Assembly (NCBI RefSeq): GCF_000720765.1
Contig: NZ_JODC01000007.1
Span: 620,001 to 684,000 of the forward strand
Reading direction: 5' to 3'
DNA: 64,000 nucleotides
Origin: Streptomyces sp. NRRL S-646
GTDB taxonomy: Bacteria > Actinomycetota > Actinomycetes > Streptomycetales > Streptomycetaceae
Shown: positions 44,427 through 55,712 of the stretch, piece after piece
Layout: every line of letters starts with the position of its first letter
How positions within the stretch are numbered: the stretch's first letter is position 1
Notes under the pieces: model-generated
What the model was told of the DNA's origin: nothing
Databases searched by the model: none
The model's input: only the letters and a program-made list of their open reading frames with translations
Program-made: the position numbers and the translations under genes

Positions 44427-45677
44427 TCAGAAGCGGCCCGACCCCCGGTACAGCTCCAGCTCCCCCTCCAGCTCCACGGCGAGCACAGTCGCGTACGGGT
44501 CCAGGTCCGCCTGCGCCGGCGGGTCGATCCACAGCACCCCCACCGCGTCGTGCAGCCCGCCGACCACCCGGTGGGCGAGCTCGGTGCCGGTGCCGAGGAC
44601 GGTGACCTTGCGGACCCCCGTCGCCAGCCCCCGGACGCCGATCTCGGCGCGGGGGATGTCGAACAGGGTGAGGTAGAGGGTGCGGCGGTCGGCGGAGAGA
44701 GTGCTGGGCCCGTAGTGGTGCCCGGCCGGAAGCCCGCGCACCGTGCCGTACACCGCCTCCGCGTGCCTGCGGATCCACTCCCCCAACCCCTCCAGCCGCT
44801 CGACCTGCGGCTGCGGGATGGTGCCGTCCTCCATGGGGCCGACGTCGAGGAGCAGATTGCCGCCCCCGCCGATGGTCTCGGTGAAGTAGCGGATCAGCTG
44901 GGCGAGCGACTTGTGGTTGTGGTCGTGGTGCTGGTAGCCCCACGAGTCGTTGATCGTCAGGCACAGCTCCCAGGGGCCGTCCGGCGGCACGATGGGGGCG
45001 CCCTGCTCAGGCGTCGCGTAGTCGCCCTCGCTGAGCATGCGGGCGTTGAAGACGACGTCGGGCACGTACGAGCGGATGAGCGCGGCGAGTTCGGGGATGC
45101 GCCACTGCTCCTCGCTGCGGTCCCACTCGCCGTCGAACCACATCAGGTCGGGCCGGTAGCGGGAGGCCAGTTCGCGGATCTGGCCGTCCCGGTAGGCGAT
45201 GAACCGCTCCCAGGCGTCCAGGTCCTCGGCCTCCGCCGCGACCTCCGAGTAGCGGTTGTCCTCCTGCTCCGGCGGGCGGCCCGGCTTGCGCGTGGACGCG
45301 TAGTCGGGGTGGTTCCAGTCGGAGTGGGAGTAGTAGAAGCCGACCTTGAGGTCCTTCTCGCGCAGGGCCTCGGCGTACGGGCCGAGATAGTCCTTGCCGA
45401 GGTTGAGGTCGCCGTACTCCGTGTCCCACAGGGCCACGCCGTCGTGGTGACGGCTCGTCAGCACCGCGTACTTCGCCCCGGCGCGGGCGAACAGGTCCGC
45501 CCACGCCTTCGGGTCGTACTTGGCGCCGGTGAAGCGCTCCAGCTGGGACATGTACCGGTCGTGCGGCACGATGTCGTCGTAGAACGACCAGGACTCCTGG
45601 ACGCCGTCGACGGCGTAGATGCCCCAGTGGACGAAGATCCCCAACTTGGCGTCGGTGAACCACGGTTGCATGGGCAC
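44427..45677 (-). CDS. GH29 alpha-L-fucosidase
   Basis: 416 aa from GTG 45677 (ATG 45671 is equally possible). GH29 landmarks: WFTDAKLGIFVHWGIYAV, AGAKYAVLTSRHHDGVALWDTEY, the nucleophile region PDLMWFDGEWD, and GGGGNLLLDVGPMEDGTIP. A C-terminal beta-sandwich follows from about residue 325. It has no signal peptide, so it acts on imported fucosylated oligosaccharides. Only 3 bp separate it from the upstream alpha-mannosidase, so the two are one operon. Confidence 0.92.
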   Translation of the reverse strand: MPMQPWFTDAKLGIFVHWGIYAVDGVQESWSFYDDIVPHDRYMSQLERFTGAKYDPKAWADLFARAGAKYAVLTSRHHDGVALWDTEYGDLNLGKDYLGPYAEALREKDLKVGFYYSHSDWNHPDYASTRKPGRPPEQEDNRYSEVAAEAEDLDAWERFIAYRDGQIRELASRYRPDLMWFDGEWDRSEEQWRIPELAALIRSYVPDVVFNARMLSEGDYATPEQGAPIVPPDGPWELCLTINDSWGYQHHDHNHKSLAQLIRYFTETIGGGGNLLLDVGPMEDGTIPQPQVERLEGLGEWIRRHAEAVYGTVRGLPAGHHYGPSTLSADRRTLYLTLFDIPRAEIGVRGLATGVRKVTVLGTGTELAHRVVGGLHDAVGVLWIDPPAQADLDPYATVLAVELEGELELYRGSGRF

Positions 45678-45680
45678 GGG

Positions 45681-48725
<3,045 letters not shown>

Positions 48726-48818
48726 GGGAAGTCTCCAGAAAACCAGGGAGCCGAGAGGGAGGGAGGGAGCGGGCGGGCAGCGGGTCGGGCGGACGGGCGG
48801 TCCGAGGACGGGCAGGGA

Positions 48819-48830
48819 GAAAGCGCTTTC
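48819..48830. promoter_or_regulatory. Palindrome GAAAGCGCTTTC, LacI/cre-type operator candidate
   Basis: A perfect 12-bp palindrome in the 116-bp gap between the GH4 gene's end and the mannosidase-fucosidase operon. The core AAGCGCTT is the classic LacI-family operator/cre sequence. No LacI gene is adjacent, so it is probably bound by a regulator encoded elsewhere. Confidence 0.6.
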
Positions 48831-48841
48831 CGGTGGCGTGC

Positions 48842-50179
48842 CTACCTAAGGTACGCCAGTCCGGGGTGCACGTCGGTGTAGCCCTCGACCAGCCGTCGGG
48901 CCACGTTCACGGAGTCGACCAGCGGGTGCAGTGCGAACGCCTTCACAGCCGTCGTACGGGAGCCGGACTCGGCAGCGGCCAGCACCTCCCGCTCGACGGC
49001 CTTCACCGCGCAGACCAGGCCGGTGGCGTGCTCGGGCAGCGGGGCGACGGCGACCGGGTGCGCGCCGTTGGCGTCGACCAGGCACGGGACCTCGATGACG
49101 GCCTCGGCGTCGAGCACCGACAGGGTGCTGCGGTTGCGGACGTTGAGGATCAGGGTGGTGCGCTCGTCGCGGGCGATGGCCCGCATCAGGGCGAGGGCGA
49201 CCTTCTCGTAGCCGCCGGAGAGGTCGTCGGCGTCGCGTTCGCCGGCGCCGGCACTCTCCCGGTTCTCTGCCATGTACGTCGCCTCGCGCTCGGCGCGGGT
49301 GCGGTCCCAGGCCGCGAGGGCGTGTGCGCCGGGGTCGCGCATCTCCTCGTAGAAATGGGCCTGCTGGTCGCGGAGGAAGGCGCCGCGGGTCTTCTCGGCC
49401 TGCTGGTAGGCGCGGACGGCCTCGCGGTTGAAGTAGTAGTAGTGCAGGTATTCGTTCGGGATCGCGCCGAGGGACTGGAGCCAGTCGGCGCCGAAGAGCT
49501 TGCCCTCCTCGAAGGAGCCGAGCAGGTCCGGGTCGGCGAGCAGACGCGGGAGCTCGTCGCGGCCGGCGATGTGCAGTCCGCGGACCCAGCCGAGGTGGTT
49601 GAGGCCGACGTAGTCGATCCACGCCTCCTTCGGGTTCCCGCCGAGCACGCGGGCGATACGGCGGCCGAGGCCGACCGGCGAGTCGCAGATGCCGATGACG
49701 CGGTCGCCGAGATGGCGGGACATGGCCTCGGTGACCAGGCCGGCCGGGTTGGTGAAGTTGATGACCCAGGCGTCCGGGGCGAGGCGCGCGACCCGCTGAG
49801 CGATGTCGACGGCGACCGGGACCGTGCGCAGGCCGTAGGCGATGCCGCCGGCGCCGACCGTCTCCTGGCCGAGGACGCCCTCCGCGAGGGCGACGCGCTC
49901 GTCGTTCGCCCTGCCCTCCAGGCCGCCGACGCGGATCGCAGAGAACACGAAGTCGGCGCCGCGCAGCGCCTCGTCCAGGTCGGTCGTGGCGGTCACCTCG
50001 GGGGCGTCCGCCATCTGCGCGGCCTGCTCCGCGAGGACGCGGGTCACCGCGGACAGCCGGCCCGCGTCCAGGTCGTGCAGGACGACCTCGGTGACCCTGC
50101 CCTCGCCGCGGTCGCCCAGCAGGGCCCCGTACACGAGCGGCACGCGGAACCCGCCGCCGCCCAGAATCGTCAGCTTCAC
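48842..50179 (-). CDS. GH4 family glycosidase (6-phospho-beta-glucosidase-like)
   Basis: 445 aa from GTG 50179, after GGAGGG. GH4 enzymes use NAD+ and a divalent metal. The N-terminal Rossmann motif is LTILGGGGFRVP; INFTNPAGLVTEA, ICDSPVG and GLNHLGW supply the metal ligands Cys and His. The best match is the 6-phospho-beta-glucosidase group, though GH4 specificities vary and no PTS gene is nearby to make a 6-phosphate substrate. A PfkB kinase gene across the DeoR gene might supply one. A 116-bp gap separates it from the downstream mannosidase gene. Confidence 0.85.
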   Translation of the reverse strand: MKLTILGGGGFRVPLVYGALLGDRGEGRVTEVVLHDLDAGRLSAVTRVLAEQAAQMADAPEVTATTDLDEALRGADFVFSAIRVGGLEGRANDERVALAEGVLGQETVGAGGIAYGLRTVPVAVDIAQRVARLAPDAWVINFTNPAGLVTEAMSRHLGDRVIGICDSPVGLGRRIARVLGGNPKEAWIDYVGLNHLGWVRGLHIAGRDELPRLLADPDLLGSFEEGKLFGADWLQSLGAIPNEYLHYYYFNREAVRAYQQAEKTRGAFLRDQQAHFYEEMRDPGAHALAAWDRTRAEREATYMAENRESAGAGERDADDLSGGYEKVALALMRAIARDERTTLILNVRNRSTLSVLDAEAVIEVPCLVDANGAHPVAVAPLPEHATGLVCAVKAVEREVLAAAESGSRTTAVKAFALHPLVDSVNVARRLVEGYTDVHPGLAYLR

Positions 50180-50243
50180 CGGGTCCCTCCGAAGCATTCG
50201 CCCTTTGGGCGGACATCTGCCCACATGAACGAGTAGGCTCCAC

Positions 50244-50275
50244 GCAGTGCGTTGCGAGAACCAAGCACGCGCTGC
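50244..50275 (+). other. Imperfect hairpin, possible left end of the IS605-like element
   Basis: GCAGTGCGTTGC (50244-50255) can pair with GCACGCGCTGC (50265-50275) with one G-U pair and one bulge. It lies about 20 bp ahead of the omegaRNA-like copy A, as a subterminal left-end hairpin of a short non-autonomous IS605 relative would. The rest of the 50180-50295 stretch is the GH4 gene's promoter region, with no other clear feature. Confidence 0.25.
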
Positions 50276-50295
50276 CTCCTTGCACTTGTTCCAAG

Positions 50296-50409
50296 AACCC
50301 GGGCTGGTTTCAACCCGGCTGGTGTTGATCGCGTAAGACTCGATCGCTCACTGAGCGTTCGCGCAGCGTGAGCCAGGAATCTCCTTCGACCACGAGGGAG
50401 AGGATTCAA
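50296..50409 (+). ncRNA. omegaRNA/IS200-IS605 right-end-like element, copy A
   Basis: It contains CCCGGGCTGGTTTCAACCCGG-like hairpin 1 in two halves (CCGGGCTGG and TTTCAACCCGG), GGTGTTGATCGCGTAAGAC, a second hairpin CGCTC-ACT-GAGCG, then CCAGGAATCTCC and a terminal hairpin ending GGGAGAGGATTCAA at 50409. Order and spacing match copy B (34801-34916, minus strand), while the second and third stems differ in sequence but keep pairing. It ends at the stop codon of the convergent DeoR gene. No TnpB gene is present. A transcript would read into deoR in antisense. Confidence 0.6.
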
Positions 50410-51191
50410 CCTTGCACCTTTCCTGCCACGACCACCTCGACGCGGGCCTCCTCCAAGGAGGCCCGCGTTGCTGCGTCGACCGGCGCGTTCGTCACCACCA
50501 CGTCCAGGTCCTCGGGACCGCAGACCTTCGCCATCCCCGTACCCGGGAACTTCGCCGCGTCGGCGAGCAGCACCACCTTGTCGCTCGCCTTGATCATGGC
50601 GCGCTTGACCGGCACCTCGACCACCGTCGTGTCCATCACCTGCCCGCCCGGACGCACTCCACTGGTGCCGAGGAAGAGCCAGTCGGCATGCAGCTGGCGC
50701 AGGTTGTCCTCGGTGAGGAAGCCGACCAGGGAGCGGTACTCGCGGCGGACCATGCCGCCGAGCAGCACCAGCTCGATGCCCTCGTCGTCGGCGAGCTCCT
50801 CGTAGACCACCAGGTTGCTGGTGATCACGGTGAGGCGGCGGCCGTGCAACTGGCGGGCGAGCCGGAAGGCGGTGGTGCCGATGTCGAGCAGCACCGACTG
50901 GCCGTCGGCGACCATCGCCGCGGCGTGCGCGGCTATGGCGTCCTTCTCGGACACCCGCACCTCGGCGACCTCGGCGAAGGGCTGGTCGCCCTCTTCCACC
51001 ACGGCGCCGCCGTGCACACGGGTGAGCAGGCCGTCCTCCTCGAGCTTGACCAGGTCGCGCCTGATCGTGGCGGGGCTCACACCCAGCTGCTCGGAGAGGT
51101 CGGTCACAGCCGCGGGCCCGCCGGAGCGCAGGGCCCGCAGGATGAGTTGGTGTCGTCGTTCTGCCAGCACGGCGTGAACACTACTCGTCAT
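50406..51191 (-). CDS. DeoR-family transcriptional regulator
   Basis: 261 aa from ATG 51191 (a TTG six bases upstream is possible). The N-terminal DeoR HTH is RRHQLILRALRSGGPAAVTDLSEQLGVSPATIRRDLVKLEEDGLLTRVHGGA. The DeoRC sugar-phosphate-sensing domain has SVLLDIGTTAFRLARQL and DWLFLGTSGV. It is divergent from the PfkB kinase and sugar-importer operon, so it probably represses that operon with a sugar phosphate as inducer. Its stop codon overlaps the end of the omegaRNA-like element, so the last residues may come from that insertion. Confidence 0.92.
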   Translation of the reverse strand: MTSSVHAVLAERRHQLILRALRSGGPAAVTDLSEQLGVSPATIRRDLVKLEEDGLLTRVHGGAVVEEGDQPFAEVAEVRVSEKDAIAAHAAAMVADGQSVLLDIGTTAFRLARQLHGRRLTVITSNLVVYEELADDEGIELVLLGGMVRREYRSLVGFLTEDNLRQLHADWLFLGTSGVRPGGQVMDTTVVEVPVKRAMIKASDKVVLLADAAKFPGTGMAKVCGPEDLDVVVTNAPVDAATRASLEEARVEVVVAGKVQG

Positions 51192-51278
51192 CTTCAATCA
51201 AATCCATGCTCAGTTCTGCTCGGGTATTGACCAATCTCGTGGATCAGCGCACGATTCCGGTCATCGAAAATGACGAGT
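51183..51278. promoter_or_regulatory. Symmetric start-codon repeats and IR in deoR/pfkB divergent promoter
   Basis: ACTCGTCAT (51183-51191) and ATGACGAGT (51270-51278) are perfect reverse complements covering both divergent start codons. TGACGAG recurs at 51281. Between them TCGTG-N8-CACGA (51237-51254) forms another inverted repeat. These are the best candidates for the DeoR operator. Confidence 0.5.
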
Positions 51279-52334
51279 TTTGACGAGAGGCTGTTTCGCG
51301 TGGACGACGACAGGCCCGACGTGCTCCTGACCGGGCTGCTCTTCTACGACCTCGTCCTCACCGGGCTCGGGAAACCGCCGACGCCGGGCGAGGAGATCTG
51401 GACGGGCGGGATGGGCTGCGGCCCCGGCGGCATCGCGAACCTCGCGGTGGCCGCGTCCCGGTTCGGTCTGCGCACCTCGCTGGCCACGGTCTTCGGCGAC
51501 GACTTCTACGGCGAGTACTGCCGGGACGTCCTGTGCGACCAGGAGGACATCGACCTCTCGCTCTCCCGCACCGCGGACGCCTGGCCCACCCCCGTCACCG
51601 TCTCGCTCGCCACCGGTCACGACCGGGCCCTCGTCACCCACGGCCAGGAACCCCCGTACTCGCAGGACACGCTGATGGGCGACCCGCCCGAGGCGCGCAC
51701 CGCCCTCGTGCACCTGGAGGCCGAGCCCCGCGAGTGGCTCGCCAAGGCCGCCGCGAACGGCACCCGGATCTACGCGGACGTCGGCTGGGACCCGACCCAG
51801 GAGTGGTCCACCGACCTCCTCGACCAGCTGAAGCTGTGCCACGCCTTCCTGCCCAACGAGGCCGAGGCGATGGCCTACACCCGCACCGACACCGCGGTCG
51901 CCGCGCTCGGCACGCTCTCCGAGCTGGTGCCGGTGGCCGTGGTCACGCGGGGCGGCGACGGCGCCGTGGCCGCCGACCAGATCACCGGCGAGTACGCCGA
52001 GGTCCCGGCCCTCGACGTCGACGTCCTGGACGCCACGGGCGCCGGGGACGTCTTCGGCGCGAGCTTCGTCGCGGCCTCGCTGGGCGGCTGGCCCCTGGAG
52101 GAACGGCTGCGGTTCGCCGTCCTCGCGGCCGGCCTGTCCGTCCGGCACCACGGCGGGGCGCTCGCCGCTCCCGGCTGGTACGGCGTCGACCGCTGGTGGC
52201 GGTCGCTGAAAGATCCCGCACTGCGGCGCGCGTACGGCTTCCTGGCCGACCGGATCCCGGCCGACCCCGGACCGCCGGTGCAGCACGCCCCTGTCACCCC
52301 GCCCGCCCACACGCCCGTCGGCCCACACGCCTGA
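51270..52334 (+). CDS. PfkB-family carbohydrate kinase
   Basis: 354 aa from ATG 51270; GTG 51300, with GAGAGG upstream, may be the real start and would remove ten residues. It shows the ribokinase/PfkB fold: a substrate-binding glycine-rich GGMGCGPGGIANLAVAASRFG and the second signature VLDATGAGDVFGASF with the catalytic Asp and anion hole. It phosphorylates a sugar or related alcohol. As first gene of the importer operon it probably traps the incoming sugar, and its product may be the DeoR inducer. Confidence 0.87.
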   Translation: MTSFDERLFRVDDDRPDVLLTGLLFYDLVLTGLGKPPTPGEEIWTGGMGCGPGGIANLAVAASRFGLRTSLATVFGDDFYGEYCRDVLCDQEDIDLSLSRTADAWPTPVTVSLATGHDRALVTHGQEPPYSQDTLMGDPPEARTALVHLEAEPREWLAKAAANGTRIYADVGWDPTQEWSTDLLDQLKLCHAFLPNEAEAMAYTRTDTAVAALGTLSELVPVAVVTRGGDGAVAADQITGEYAEVPALDVDVLDATGAGDVFGASFVAASLGGWPLEERLRFAVLAAGLSVRHHGGALAAPGWYGVDRWWRSLKDPALRRAYGFLADRIPADPGPPVQHAPVTPPAHTPVGPHA

Positions 52335-52396
52335 GAACGGCGGCAGTGACCCTCGAACCCCCTCTCCACGTCGAACAGGAACAACAGGAGTGACCC

Positions 52397-53674
52397 GTGG
52401 ACCTTTCTCGTAGAGGCTTCCTCCAGGCCGCCGCGCTCACCGCGGCCGCTTCCGGCCTGACCGTCGCATGCGGCGGCAGCTCGGGCTCGGGCGGCACCAA
52501 GAACGGCAAGGACCTCACCTTGTGGTACTGGGGCGGCGCGCTCAGCGACAAGGTGGTCGCGGAGGCGAAGACCCACTTCAGCAGCACGGTCAAGCTGACC
52601 TCCGCCTCCATCGGCGGCGACTTCAAGCAGAAGCTCACCACCACCATCGCGGCGGGCACCTCCGTGCCCGACATCACCGGCATCAAGGGCGAGGACATAG
52701 CGTCCTTCCTGCCCAACGCCTCCCGCTTCCTCGACCTGAACGACCTGGGCTTCAAGAAGCTCTCGTCCCAGTACCTGGACTGGAAGACCAAGCTCGCCCA
52801 GACCGAGGACGGCAAGCAGATCGGCTTCCCGATCGACATCGGCCCCACCGCGCTGTACTACCGCGAGGACTTCTTCGCCAAGGCCGGGGTGCCCACCGAC
52901 CCCGACAAGGTCGCCGCCCTGGTCAAGACCTGGGAGGACTACTTCACGCTCGGCACCGAGCTGCAGAAGAAGAACCCCGGCACCTACCTGGTCAACAACA
53001 TCGGCTCCATGTTCGACATGACCGTCGGCCAGGGCACTCAGCGGTTCATCGACAAGAACAACCACTTCATCGGCGACCAGGACCACATCCGCGCCGCATG
53101 GACCACGTCGGTGCGCCCCTACACCCTCGGCCTCGACGCCAAGATCAACGACAACACCTGGAACGCCGCCGTCGGCAAGACCCTCCTCACCGAGCTCGGC
53201 GCGGCCTGGCACGCGCTGGACATCGAGCAGGCCGCCCCGCAGACCAAGGGCAAGTGGCGGGTGTGCGCGATGCCCGTCGGACCGGCCAACCAGGGCGGCT
53301 CCTACCTGGCGCTGCCCAAGCAGTGCCGCAACCCCGAAGAAGCGTTCAAGATCATCAGCTGGATCCTCAGCCCCGCCAACGACGCCCGCGGCTTCACCGA
53401 CGCCGCCATCTTCCCCGCCGCCCCCGCCGCCTACACCATGCCGGCCATGACGGGCCCCGACGCCTTCTTCGGCGGACAGAAGATCATCGAGGTCTTCGGG
53501 CCGGCCGCCAAGGCCGTGCCGCTCGCGTACGAGGCGCCGGCCGACGCCGCAGTCATGGCCCCCTACAAGACGGAACTGACCAACATCGAGGCCAAGGGCA
53601 AGAAGCCCGACGACGCCTGGAAGGACGCCGTCAGCCAGGCCAAGCAGATCGCCCGCCGGCAGGGGGTGAGCTGA
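52397..53674 (+). CDS. Sugar ABC substrate-binding lipoprotein
   Basis: 425 aa, GTG start. A Tat-like twin-arginine motif (SRRGFLQ) is followed by a lipobox ending VAC (Cys25), so it is probably a Tat-exported lipoprotein. The mature protein is of solute-binding family 1: DLTLWYWGGALSDKVV, IGFPIDIGPTALYYREDFF and a C-terminal MAPYKTELTNIEAKGKKPDDAW. It feeds the two permeases downstream. The ligand is probably a glycan fragment, given the GH2, GH29, GH38 and GH4 genes around it. Confidence 0.9.
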   Translation: MDLSRRGFLQAAALTAAASGLTVACGGSSGSGGTKNGKDLTLWYWGGALSDKVVAEAKTHFSSTVKLTSASIGGDFKQKLTTTIAAGTSVPDITGIKGEDIASFLPNASRFLDLNDLGFKKLSSQYLDWKTKLAQTEDGKQIGFPIDIGPTALYYREDFFAKAGVPTDPDKVAALVKTWEDYFTLGTELQKKNPGTYLVNNIGSMFDMTVGQGTQRFIDKNNHFIGDQDHIRAAWTTSVRPYTLGLDAKINDNTWNAAVGKTLLTELGAAWHALDIEQAAPQTKGKWRVCAMPVGPANQGGSYLALPKQCRNPEEAFKIISWILSPANDARGFTDAAIFPAAPAAYTMPAMTGPDAFFGGQKIIEVFGPAAKAVPLAYEAPADAAVMAPYKTELTNIEAKGKKPDDAWKDAVSQAKQIARRQGVS

Positions 53675-53675
53675 G

Positions 53676-54683
53676 GTGTCGTCCCCTCCGGTCACCGGCT
53701 CCGCCGAGGTGCCGCAGCGCCTCGGCGGGCCGGGCCCGGCCCGGTTCCGCCCGCGACGCACACCGCCCGCGGGCACCGCTCGGCCCAGGCGGCGCGGGCC
53801 GCTGTCGTACTGGCGGCAGTACCTGGCGATCTCACCGTTCTACCTGATCTTCGCCGCGTTCTCCTTCTTCCCGGTCTTCTACTCGCTGTACCTGGCCTTC
53901 CAGCGCTGGGACGGCATGGGCACCATGCAGTTCGTGGGCCTGCAGCAGTTCAGGTTCCTGTGGGACGACCCGGTCTTCTGGCTGTCGATACGCAACACCC
54001 TGGTGATCTGGGTGCTGTCGACCGTGCCCACCCTCTTCGGCGCCCTGATGCTGGCGACGCTGCTGCACTCGGTGCGCCGCTTCAAGGGCTTCTACCGCAT
54101 CGCGCTGTACGTCCCGAACGTCACCTCGATCGTCGCCGTGGCGATCTTCTTCGGCGCGGTGTTCAGCAACAACTTCGGTCTGGTCAACGCGATCCTGGGC
54201 ATGGTCGGCATCTCGCCGGTTCCGTGGCTGAGCAACCCGTGGCTGATCAAACTGGTCATCGCGCTGCTGATGACCTGGCAGTGGACCGGCTACAACATGA
54301 TCATCTATCTCGCCGGTCTGCAGGCGATCCCGAACTCGATCTACGAGGCGGCGAAGATGGACGGCGCGGGCCCCATCCGCACGTTCTTCCAGATCACGAT
54401 CCCGATCATGCGGCCGATCATCCTGTTCACCGTCATCATCTCGACCATCAACGGTCTGCAGAGCTTCAGCGAACCCCAGGTCCTGTTCGGCAGCAACGCC
54501 GCCAACGCGAACCTCGGCGGCCCCGGCCAGGCGGGTCTGACCACGTTGCTGTACTTCTACCAGTCGGCCTTCCTCAACAACGACTACGGCTACGGCGCGG
54601 CCATCGTGTGGGCCTTCTTCGTACTGATCATCGTCCTCGTCGCCGTCAACTGGCGCATCACCACACGAGGGAGGAAGGCATGA
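53676..54683 (+). CDS. Sugar ABC permease (MalF-like)
   Basis: 335 aa, GTG start one base after the binding-protein stop. A basic Pro-rich N-terminus (about 45 residues) precedes six membrane helices. The EAA loop is EAAKMDGAGPIRTFFQITIPIMRPIILF. It overlaps the second permease by 4 bp (ATGA). No ATPase is encoded nearby, so a shared MsiK-type ATPase is expected. Confidence 0.92.
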   Translation: MSSPPVTGSAEVPQRLGGPGPARFRPRRTPPAGTARPRRRGPLSYWRQYLAISPFYLIFAAFSFFPVFYSLYLAFQRWDGMGTMQFVGLQQFRFLWDDPVFWLSIRNTLVIWVLSTVPTLFGALMLATLLHSVRRFKGFYRIALYVPNVTSIVAVAIFFGAVFSNNFGLVNAILGMVGISPVPWLSNPWLIKLVIALLMTWQWTGYNMIIYLAGLQAIPNSIYEAAKMDGAGPIRTFFQITIPIMRPIILFTVIISTINGLQSFSEPQVLFGSNAANANLGGPGQAGLTTLLYFYQSAFLNNDYGYGAAIVWAFFVLIIVLVAVNWRITTRGRKA

Positions 54684-55549
54684 CGGCAGTGGACACCGCG
54701 CGGCCGGCCACGGGCGGCAGGCGGCTGCGCCGCCCCAGGGGCCTGACGGCGCACATCATCCTCGTCGTGGCCGTCCTGATCTCGGTCTTCCCCTTCGCGT
54801 GGACGATCGTCATGGCGACCAACACCACCCAGGACATCTACAAGAGCCCGCCGAAGTTCACCTTCGGCTCCCATCTGCTGGAGAACATCCGGCATGTGCT
54901 GAACACCATCGATTTCTTCGGGTCGATGCTCAACACGGTGATGGTCGCGACCGTCACCACCGTCCTGGTGCTGTTCATCGACTCCCTGGCGGCCTTCACC
55001 TTCGCCAAGTTCGACTTCCCCGGACGCAAGCTGCTCTTCGGCACGCTGCTGCTGTTCATGATGCTGCCGCTGCAGCTGGCGATCCTGCCGCAGTTCATCC
55101 TCATGTCGAAGATCGGCTGGGTCGGCATGCTCAAGGCGCTGGCCCTGCCCTCCCTGGCCAACGCCTTCGGCATCTTCTGGCTGCACCAGTACATCCAGAA
55201 CGGCGTTCCCGACGAACTCCTCGACGCCGCGCGCATCGACGGCGCCGGGTTCTTCCGCCAGTACTGGAACATCGCACTGCCGATGATCAGGCCCGCGCTG
55301 TCGTTCCTCGCCATCTACGCCTTCGTCAACTGCTGGAACGACTACATCTGGCCGCTGGTCGTGCTCACCAACCCGGGCCATGTCACGCTCCAGGTGGAGC
55401 TCGCCGAGCTCAACGTCGGCCACACCACCGACTACAGCATGGTCATGGCCGGTGTGCTGATGGCGGCGCTTCCGCTGGTCATCGTGTTCAGCATCTTCGC
55501 CCGCGGGTTCATCGCGGGGGCGACGGAGGGGGCGGTGCAGGGAAGCTGA
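54680..55549 (+). CDS. Sugar ABC permease (MalG-like)
   Basis: 289 aa, ATG 54680 after GAGGAAGG. It has six membrane helices, the EAA loop DAARIDGAGFFRQYWNIALPMIRPALSF and the MalG-type tail FARGFIAGATEGAVQGS. It forms the channel with the preceding permease. Confidence 0.92.
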   Translation: MTAVDTARPATGGRRLRRPRGLTAHIILVVAVLISVFPFAWTIVMATNTTQDIYKSPPKFTFGSHLLENIRHVLNTIDFFGSMLNTVMVATVTTVLVLFIDSLAAFTFAKFDFPGRKLLFGTLLLFMMLPLQLAILPQFILMSKIGWVGMLKALALPSLANAFGIFWLHQYIQNGVPDELLDAARIDGAGFFRQYWNIALPMIRPALSFLAIYAFVNCWNDYIWPLVVLTNPGHVTLQVELAELNVGHTTDYSMVMAGVLMAALPLVIVFSIFARGFIAGATEGAVQGS

Positions 55550-55569
55550 CCCGACGTGCCGCGCCGCGA

Positions 55570-55606
55570 TGGGGGTCCCCGCTCGAGCGAAGCCGAGAGT
55601 GGGGGA
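55570..55606. repeat. Streptomyces REP-like hairpin
   Basis: A stem-loop of the type GGGGGTCCCCGCTC-GAGCGAAGCC-GAGAGTGGGGGA (positions 55570-55606). I recognise this as a short interspersed element found many times in Streptomyces chromosomes between genes. It lies 20 bp after the permease stop, inside the operon, and may attenuate or stabilise the transcript. Confidence 0.6.
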
Positions 55607-55712
55607 GCGACCAGCCACAGCGGGCCTGCGGCCAACAACCGGCAATCGGCCCCGAGCTCTTGGATCTCGGCCATGCCGGTGCAGCAGGCACGAACGACGA
55701 GGGAGGCAGACA

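Noticed and set aside
48842..50179. Evidence for a PTS-linked cellobiose pathway
   Set aside because: GH4 of the phospho-glucosidase type is present but no PTS component is in the window, so substrate phosphorylation is unproven.
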